Assembly (NCBI GenBank): GCA_024336345.1
Contig: JANFOG010000009.1
Location: forward strand, 1,488,001 to 1,552,000
Direction: 5' to 3'
Length of the DNA: 64,000 nucleotides
From: Mariannaea sp. PMI_226
Taxonomy: Eukaryota; Ascomycota; Sordariomycetes; Hypocreales; Nectriaceae
Below, piece by piece: positions 55,370 through 64,000 of this stretch (the stretch's first letter is position 1; every line of letters begins with the position of its first letter). The position numbers were made by a program, and so were the translations under genes. The notes under the pieces were generated by a model that worked only from the letters and a program-made list of their open reading frames with translations, made no database searches and had not been told where the DNA came from.

Positions 55370-55657
55370 TTGATGCAGGGGCTATTATTTTTACTTGGAC
55401 GCCATCTTTTTACCTTGGAATTAACCTCCAACTCTTCGAGATGTGGATATACATATGCGATCGGGGGCACTATGCATCAACTTGGCGTTGGAGAATTGGA
55501 AACCTCTGACTATTTTGACCACAATATGGTCCTCATATAGTTTTTTTTTGCATTGCTTTTTAATCAACATGATTCTTGACTGCATAACAAACACATGAGA
55601 AATGAAATATTCAACCATTCGCCAACACCGTGACCTTCACCTTCGCCCTCCTTTATT
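55370..55657. other. Convergent 3' flank, DUF1479 gene and NRPS
   Basis: 288 bp; T-rich, nothing recognised. Confidence 0.5.
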
Positions 55658-58600
55658 TCAGGGTCTTATATTCGTAAGATGCAGCGCTATTTCCGACACA
55701 ATTTCTGCTGCTTCATCGTTTGACACTTGCTGGCGCGACCCGAACACGCCGATGCTCAGTTCAGCTCCGTGAACCGAGGCCTCGATATCAATGGCCATCT
55801 GTGAACCCAAGACGTTAGCTCAAGATAGCCTCCTTCCAGACAAGAAACAAGCTTACAGGGATAGTGCTCTTGACCGAATTATTATGTAATTCGACGTGCG
55901 ATGCAGGACTGATGGATTCATCAGTCATCGCTCTCGCTAGTTCGCCCTCCGACGTTAACACAACCCGTTGACCGCTCTCTGGCGACTGAGTTGGTAGACT
56001 GAGAAAGTTCACAAAGGAAGTAATCTGTACACCGGTCCAATTGCTAATCTCCCAAAGACCGATATCTGTGCGACCCTCAGAAGAAATTACCTGAATGTCT
56101 GCTTGGATTGACAAGGCGGCATCGATAATCGAGCGCTCCGCAGGACTGGACACCCTCAGCGGGACGAGGTTCAGAGTGGGGTAGACTGATGGGAGATCGA
56201 TTTCTGTTGCTCGATTGGCGAGGTAGATACCAAATACGACCTCGGAGGTATTTTCTTTGGCCGCCAGTACTCTTGAATAGGCTGCCAGGAACAAGGCTTG
56301 AATGGAAACACTGAATTGGACGCTAATTTTTTGAATGTCGGTCAAATCGGAAATCGCTGACGGATGGAACTTGGAGACTCGTTCCTTGGCGTCCATAGAT
56401 GATACCTTCACGCTCATCCGAGGACTGTCCTTGAGATATCCCGTCCAGAAGGATTGCCTGGCCTCACGAGCACGTTGCGAAGCTGGCTCGACAACAAACC
56501 GCCTCCACAGCGCCATGCCAGGTTCTAGGCTGACCGGGTTTCCACTCCCACTATCAATCAGGTCGGAAAATCGCTGAAGCATGGCGGGAAGACTGACTCC
56601 ATCATAAAGAGCGTGATGAAGTCTCAAGTGAAATGTCCAAGATTGGTTGTCTTGCTCAGAAACCTTGACTTTCACCATTGGCTCAATAAGCTTTGCAGTT
56701 GTCTCCCCATGCTGCAAGATGGTTTCCAGGGACGAATCCAGGGCAATGCGGTGTTGTTTAAGCATGACTTGCAGGAATGGAATCTCCGTCGAGTTGGTAG
56801 TAACGAAACACGTCCTCAGCAACGGCATTTCGGAAATGAGTTTGTCCCATGCTTCTTGAACTGCGTCCAAAGAGATTGGGCCTCGGATGCGACATGAAAA
56901 CTGAGGATAGAAGACAGCACCTTCTCCATTCTGCCACGAGGTCAGCATGTATACCTGCATTGGCAACGCTGGAAGTATTTCAGCTTCATCCTTGGAGAGG
57001 TTAAATTCCGCAAGGAGCTTGTCTACATCGATATCCGCTGGTGGCGTCCAAATGGTGGGAGTGGTAGGGATATTGCGACTGTTGCTAGGAGTCGCGCTTG
57101 CGATGTCGGACATTTCGGAGATATTGATCGCTCGAATGAGGTCCCTAGGTCTCAAGTTGATCCCATTGTTACGAAGAAGTGTTGAGACTTTGATCGCACT
57201 GATCGAGTCGAGGCCGAGACTGTAGAGGTTGGCTGACTTCCGAATTGATAGTAATGGAACATCTGAGACTCGATGCAAAGTTTCTCGAATATTGGATGAA
57301 ATGTGATCCCATTCCTCGCTGTCATTTATCTGGTCGTCCCTAGTGCCAACCTCGCGTTCGATGCCACCCTTAAGCAGAACTGGAGGCATACCACAGATCG
57401 AGACTCCTCGTTCCTCAAATGAGAGAATTGACGGTGCATTAGAAGTGATCAAGAATGTCATTATCATGTCAAGGTTGTTAATGAGGTCTTTGTGGCTGTC
57501 AGCGAGAGAGAAGGTGGGCTGGCACGCGATTCTCCAAATCAGGTCATTGTCAAGCACCTCAGCTTCGATACATATGGGATACTCAGTCGCCGACGATCCA
57601 CCAACCGATCTAAACATCGGTTTCGCAGTTTCAATTCCGGGGGCTCTCTGCAGGATGAACAGAGTGTTGAACAAACCCTGCCCGCGTACGTTGGTAGCAA
57701 CCTGGGCTTTTCTGAGAGGGAAGTTTTGGTACTCTCGAATATCGCCCATATTTTCCTCCAAATATCTAAGAAACTCGGACGGTGACCCTGAAAGAATGCA
57801 ACGCAGTGCAATAGTGTTCATCGTCGGAAAGACCAAGTCTTCGGAGCCCTCAAAGTCGCGACCAGAGACGACAACTCCAAAGGTGACGTCGAGGGTTTGC
57901 ATGCGCTGCGCTAGTATGATAGCCCAGCATGCCTGACACAAAGCCTGAAGACTGATAGATTGTTGCTTGCAGAATGAAGTAACCTCTGAAATATTGGTAT
58001 TTGACCGCTGCTCCGCCCTTTGCACCTCGAAGGCGCTCTCGCTGTTGTGATGCTGCTTCTCAGGAACGAGCGTAGCATCTGCCCCTTCCAGGTATTGGCT
58101 CCAAAAGCTCTTCGCTTGCGAGCCCTCCGCGTCGATTATGCGTGACAGAAAAGAGCTAACAGGTGTTCTAAATATTTTCTTGCCTTCGTAAGCAGCCTGG
58201 ACATCTTGAAATAGCAGACTAAGTGACCATCCGTCATAAAGCGCATGGGCCATGGACAAGACAACAAAACGACGGGTTCCAAGAGTAGCAAAAACTAATT
58301 GAAACAGATTCTTCTGGGCCTTGCCATTTCGCGCCAGTGCTGTAGCCCTAGTGGTTATATGATGCACATCTTCGAATTGATCCAGGTGAATACGCGGGAT
58401 ATTAAGGTCGGTTGGCTTGGCTACTGCTTGACAGTAAGTCATGTTGAGAGTATGGTCATCTACCTCAAAGAAGCTTGTCCTTAAAATTGGTGAAAGCTTG
58501 AAGATCTCTCTCCATGCATCTTCAAGAGCTTTTGTATCAGTAAAGTCCGAAATCTCAAGCACATCGTGGTTGAAGTATGATCTGAAGTCTGACTGGATCA

Positions 58601-61600
58601 TTTCAGCAACCATCGACTCCTGGAGGGGGGTGGGAGGAAGAATAGTTTCCATTGCCTCCATATCAACAGCTGCTGATTGTTCGAGGTGTTTCCAGAGTCT
58701 GGATTTGATATCTTCTAGAGAGTCATTTGCCAAAACACGCTGGGCCTCGGTTGATGCAGATCTGGTCAGTTCCTCAGCAATCTTAGCAATAGTTTGGCAG
58801 CGCATAATTTGTGACGGCGCAAGATGAATTTCTTGTCTCTTCAGTTTGGCCGACAATTTGATGACATCAATACTATCGAGACCAAGCTCTAGAAAGGCAG
58901 TGGTTGATGATATCTCGGCCAGAGGAACGTTGGCGAGGAGCGCCATTTCTCGTTGGACCAGGCGGGTTTTCTCCGTCCACTCGAAGTCAACATCTCCGTT
59001 GGGTAACGAATCACATAATTGGACAGTCTCATGCTGGGTGACAGGTGTTTCATCCTGTTTGACAGGCACTACTTCTTCTGGTGTAGCTATCATCAGATCA
59101 ATGTTTTTCTGAACTTGATCAAGTAGCTCCTCCAGTTGCGCCTGTGTAGCAACGTGACCCTGGCTAACAAGCGTGAATCGAAGGCTGCCGTCTCGCGTAG
59201 AGACCACCTCGAGAGCTAATGGATAATCGGGACTTCCTTGACTATCCACAATCGTCCAAGGTCTGGGCTCGTTGCCCCTGGGCGATTCAACCTGGAATGC
59301 AAAAAGATTATCAAATAAAGGTTTACCCCCTGAGCACCATTTTTGGATGCTCTTGAGAGGAACATGCTGAAAGTCGAGCAGCGCAGTATTGAAGAGGTGG
59401 CAACGACGGATGAGCGACGCCCAAGCCTGCTTTTGAGTAGGTCTTAAGAAGCAGGGCACCGTATTGAAGAGAGGGCCTACCGTGTGCTCGACGTTGGCCA
59501 GCTCCATTGCCCGGCCAGATAAGATAACACCAATAGTCGTGGGATTCTTCACGTAGTTCTGCAAGGTCACAGACCATAACGCCAGTGTGACTGCTTGAAG
59601 AGTGACATTTTGGGACGACCTGATCGGCTCTAAGCTTAGGGACGAGATCTTGCGCGTTGCTGTCATGCTATCAATTTCTCCGAGTTGTCCCAGTTGTGGG
59701 ACAGGTGTAAGACTCCAGCCCTGGAGATGTTCCTCCCAGAATGGCTTGGAGTCGCTGTGTTTGAGCAACGGCCCGTGGCTGATGGCTTCAACAAAGGACG
59801 GGCCAGACAATACTTCTTTCCCATTGTAGTTTGCTGTAAGCTTTTGCATCATAATATCGAAGCTGTTACCATCGTATAGTGCATGGAAAATATGAATGAC
59901 GAGTGTTCTGGATTGAGGTGTGGCTAGGTAAGTGAGCCTTAGAGGAGTAGAGATGACCGCAGTGTTCTCCAAAATCCAGTTTGCCCGTTTCTTTTCAAGA
60001 TGACTGTGGAGCATGTTTTCATCTTCGAGGGTTTCACATTCCCAAGGAGGTGTTGTATGCCTAAGAGCAACCTGGATGAAGCCGTTTGTTGATGGGACAA
60101 ATACAGTTCTCAAAATGGCCTCTGTGCGAATCAACCTGTCCCAAGCCGCTTGCAAAGCCTCAACTGAAGTGGAAGTCTCGAGTGCCAAATGGAAAGTATT
60201 AAAATACGCACCGCGTGGCTCGGTGGTCATAGTTCGAGAAATGATCCCCTGCTGTAAAGGTGAACAAGGCGCAATGTACTCAATGTCACTCGGCGTGACT
60301 CCCAAACTTCGGCAAACTAAGCCGCGGTATCTATGACCACAGGCCTGAATAGATTGCTTCACTTCTCGAACATATCTATGCTTCTGAGTGGCAGAGGTCT
60401 TTGCCAAAGAGTTGGCTAGGTCGCCTATAATGGGGTATTTGAGCAGGAGAGCTGGCGAGGTGGACTTGAATCCACGAGACTTAAGGAGAGCGGATAACCT
60501 TAGAGCAATGATGGAATCAACTCCAATGTCAAAGATACTAGTAGCAGAAGTCAAGTCTTCTGGTCTCGTATTGCTGAATTCAGCGAGAGTATCAGTCAGT
60601 TTCCCCATCATCTCAACTGCTGCAGGAGAAATAGGCGCTGACACGGCATGAGATAGCTCTATAAGTTGTTCGGGAGAGATCTCAGCAAACAGCCTTTTCA
60701 GCTCCTTGACTTCTGCCTTGTTATTTGATGAGAGAGGAATGTAGGGAAGGGGTAAAATATATGTTGGTACCATATACCCTGGAAGGCTTGCGTGACAAGC
60801 TTGCTTAGCTTTCACTGCCAACTCTCCACTGCCTGAAAGAACACGAAGAACTTCATCTTTCATTGTTTGGCCAACTACAAAAGAAACAAGAACATCTTTG
60901 TCACTGGTGCCGTGTTTGGTGACAATTGTCGCAACATCGTGAATTTCTTCAACGCCAGCGCGAATTGTGTGATTGATCTCGGCAATTTCCAATCGTTGTC
61001 CACGAAGCTTGACTTGATCGTCAGCACGGCCAAGGAAGTCAAAGCATCCATCATGCAGAACCCGCACAAGGTCACCAGTTCTGTAAATCCTCTCATCATC
61101 AAAGCTCTTAAGTATGGGGAATCGTTCTTGAGTGAGCTCTGGTCGGTTCAAATAACCCTTGCCAACTAGCTTGCCGGAGACGCACAGCTCGCCCACTCCT
61201 CCACGGATGACGGGGATCTCCGTGCCTTGTTTGAAGACGTATGACCCGACGTTGGGAAACTGCCTCCCGATATTGCTTGGCCGTCCGTTGATGGGAACCC
61301 GCTGATACATGGTCACACCAATAGTAGCTTCAGTTGGTCCGTAAGCATTATATATGACGGCTTTGGGTCCCCAAATGTCCAGGATTTCTTGTTTGAGTTG
61401 CTCTCCACCAGTGATAAAGACACCTCGACACAGGCTAGGAGAATCGTCGGGGTGTGTGAGACGTGCAAGACTGGGAGTCAGGTCAATGTGTGTAATAGCT
61501 AGCCTGTTGATTGTTGCAGTCAAATCGTCCAGGATAAGGTCCTTTGGGGCAGCAACAACAGTGATGCCAACTGACCAACTCCAATATTGTTCTAGCACAG

Positions 61601-64000
61601 AAACATCAAAGTGTAGCGAAGCAAATTGCAGCCATCGTGAGTCTTCTTCCCAATGACCTCTGAACAGCTCTTGGAAAGCCATCATCGCTTCTACAGCATT
61701 GTCATGCGTGATTTCGCATCCCTTTGGCGTGCCTGTCGTGCCTGAGGTATAGAGGCAATAGCAGGTGTCCGAGGACAAAATAGCTGGTTTGTACTCCGTT
61801 TGCGGCATGGGCATGATCTCAAGTGCGTCTTTATCAATGGAGAGAACCATACAATCCACCTCGAAGCCTAGAGCGCTGGGATCTGTTGTTAACAAGCAAG
61901 GAGCCTTGGAATCTTGAACGATGAACTGTTTCCGCGCCACTGGAGCAGTTGGATCCAAGGCAACAAAAGAGCAGCCTGCTTTGAGGATACCAAGGATAGA
62001 GAAGTAAGCTTCGGGACACTTATCGAAGTGAATAGCAACAATGCTTGCGGGAGAAGCTGTGTTTCTGAGAATACTGGCGACCTTGCTGCCCAAGCGATCA
62101 AATTCCTTGTACGTCCATTGTTGCTTGATTGGAATCTCTCCGTCAAATCCGGAGACAAATTCCAGTGCGATTTTGTCGGGATTGGCGACCACACCGGCTT
62201 CAACAAACTGGTGAAGGAGCTGTACTGGCGCATTCAAGGATGGAAACTCAGCTGGCAGATTTGAGTAGAGTTGTGGCGCCATGCCGTATGAGTCGTCTTC
62301 CTCCCCATTCGGGTTACAAGATATGTGAGCCAAAGCTAGATCAAATTGCTCAACTAAGAGTCTGGCCTGTGTTTGGGGAAGAATGTCGTTGTAATAGGTA
62401 ATACAAAAGCGAAGCTGATCATTTCTAACAGGCTCAATCTCGAGAGAAACGGAATACTCGACCATGGCTTCATCTGCAACTACCTTCCATGGAGTCGCAA
62501 CCAAGTCATCTGCATCCATCTTCTGATAGGCAATCAATGTGTCGAAGATTGTCCCAGCTGGGTGGCCGAGCCACCTCTGAACTTGGCTGAGAGGAGAGAA
62601 CTGATGCTTATGTAGATGTCGGTTGTACTCCATCATGGAATCTAACAACTCCTTATTGGAAGGATTGCTGCAAGCAACGATAGGAACAGTGTTGAGACAC
62701 GGTAGAGGGGCGTCCTTGGTCTCATCAGTGGTTCGACCGGACAGAGCGACTCCGAACACAACAGAGTTCTCGCCCAAGTACGATGATAGTACGCGCGTCC
62801 AGGCAGCTTGGATGGCCACCTGTATTGAGATGTTGGCATATTGCGTGGCCTGCTGAAGTTTGGAGAACGGCAGGTTCGACATGATAAAATCGGTTTTGAT
62901 GTCTCTACTCTTCACCCGGAGAGGAGTCATGATGGGAAACTTGTTGATTACCACCTGGCTCGCTTTGGCTTCCCAGAACTCCTTTTCTTGCTGCTGACTG
63001 CCAAAGGAATTGCACAAGATGGTCGACAATGCAGGTTCGATGGCCGGGAACTCACATGAAGATTGCAATTTTAACAATTTTGAAAGCTCCTTAAGCATGG
63101 AATCGAGAGATGGAGCGTCATAGAGACTGTGGTGAGCGATAAGAGTCATGTCGACCCCATCCTGCTTTTCAGTCAAAATGACTCTCCAGGGAGGCGCATG
63201 AAGGGACCTTTGAATTTCTTGCGCAGCCTCTTCTTTTGCCTGGAGCAGATCCAAATGTTGACTATTTAGCCGTATCTCCACCGGCAGCTGGGTGGATTCT
63301 TGCTTTTGTCTGACCATCGCAAAAGAGGCATCGCTATGGTCAACAGCTACGAATCCCGTTCTCAACATAGGATGACTATGCTGAAGCTTTTTCCAAGCAT
63401 GCCTCAGGTCCTCAGCAGTGAGGCCCTGGTCAACCTGATATCGAACAGCGTTCAGATAGTGGCTCCCACCAGATTGAAAAAACGACGCAAGCATAGCACA
63501 TTGTACAGGCGTGGAGGGTAAGATTGCTTCGATTTGTGCGCCAGCCGGCAACGCTGATTCAACCTTTGAGTAGACAAAGCGCTCGAACTGGTCGAAATCG
63601 TACGACTTTAAACTTGTCTGCTTTTGCGTCGACTTCTCGAATAATTTTGCCGCGATCATCCCACAGCTAGGGCCCTCAATTATATCGGATGAAGAGATAT
63701 TGAAGCCTTGGGATCGCAAAATAGAGGCGATCTGAACAGCGTTGATGCTATCCAGTCCAAGTTGGAAGATTGTTGTCCGACGACGAATCTGCGACTCCGG
63801 TAGTCCAGACAATAGAGCTAAGACGTTTCGAACGCGAATCTCCATATCGCTCCATTCTTCGCTCTGGGCTTGCTGGATGTCAGTTGCATCATACTTTGCT
63901 TGTCGAGGTTTCAAGGCGCTGAGACCGCTGACAACAGAATGGGGGAGGCGTTTTCTATCCACGACCTTGGCATGAGGGGAAAGGACAATTGACTTGAGAA
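55658..64000 (-). CDS. sidC: Ferrichrome-type siderophore synthetase (SidC/NPS2-like NRPS), C-terminal part, cut by window edge
   Basis: Exons 55798-55658 (last) and 64000-55857 (5' end beyond the edge), joined by a 58 bp GTAAGC...CAG intron, give about 2,760 visible residues. Counting from codon 63962: the end of an A domain (A10, SPHAKVVDRK) at the edge, T1 (LGLDS, Ser72), C1 (HHSLYDA 277-283), A (about 585-1085; A3 YTSGTTGTPKG), T2 (IGVDS, Ser1150), C2 (FHALYDG 1359-1365), T3 (LGLDS, Ser1697), C3 (AHALYDG 1905-1911), T4 (LGLDS, Ser2253), C4 (HHALYDG 2449-2455). The order A-T-C-A-T-C-T-C-T-C with no thioesterase is the hallmark of fungal type synthetases for ferrichrome, ferricrocin and relatives, where the last A domain loads N5-acyl-N5-hydroxyornithine and the terminal T-C pairs are reused to build the cyclic hexapeptide. 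My reading of the A-domain code is D-V-L-D-I-G-A-I-G. Product (ferricrocin or other) is not decided here. Confidence 0.96.

Overview
This window looks like nuclear DNA of a filamentous ascomycete (Pezizomycotina; a sordariomycete of the Hypocreales type is my best guess, but nothing here fixes the species). The reasons are many single genes on both strands without operons, short GT-AG introns of about 50-110 bp with CTAAC-like branch sites, CT-rich leaders, and typical fungal families: a ferrichrome-type NRPS, an HMT1-type ABC half transporter, two cytochrome P450s, a DUF1479 protein and a choline oxidase. I modelled about 20 protein-coding genes, most with exon joins that keep the frame and restore family motifs, plus one P450 pseudogene. 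No rRNA, tRNA, CRISPR array or intact transposon was recognised.

Layout. 1-733 (-): 5' part of a methylmalonate-semialdehyde dehydrogenase cut by the left edge. 1908-4909 (+): a dienelactone hydrolase and a pisatin-demethylase-like P450, followed by a decayed P450 (5289 to about 6950, -). 9281-23131 is rich in small-molecule metabolism: D-galactonate dehydratase, a PEBP protein, a Gfo/Idh/MocA oxidoreductase, an HMT1-like ABC transporter, an RraA-type aldolase/decarboxylase, a microbial-type PARG macrodomain protein and a class II aldolase. 24046-26098 holds an uncharacterised protein (perhaps DUF3632) and an orphan secreted protein. A 5.7 kb stretch without genes precedes a 956-residue, probably N-myristoylated, all-coiled-coil protein made of exact 21- and 28-residue repeats (31789-34723).

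36167-50872 holds a cytochrome b5-FMN 2-hydroxyacid dehydrogenase ending in SKL, an enoyl-reductase-like MDR enzyme, betaine aldehyde dehydrogenase ending in AKL, and choline oxidase ending in SRL. The last two form the choline to glycine betaine pathway. The three C-termini match peroxisomal targeting signals, so the betaine pathway and its H2O2 are probably housed in peroxisomes. The two betaine genes are divergent and separated by an empty 6.1 kb. The right end holds a DUF1479 (2-oxoglutarate/iron oxygenase-like) protein with a 350-residue low-complexity head, and the C-terminal 2,760 or so residues of a SidC/NPS2-type ferrichrome/ferricrocin synthetase running off the right edge.

The main points for a second look are the three PTS1-tailed oxidation enzymes, the two-period coiled-coil protein, the sugar-acid gene neighbourhood with a fully conserved galactonate dehydratase, the P450 pseudogene with a precise loss of its PERW segment, and the long empty spacers.
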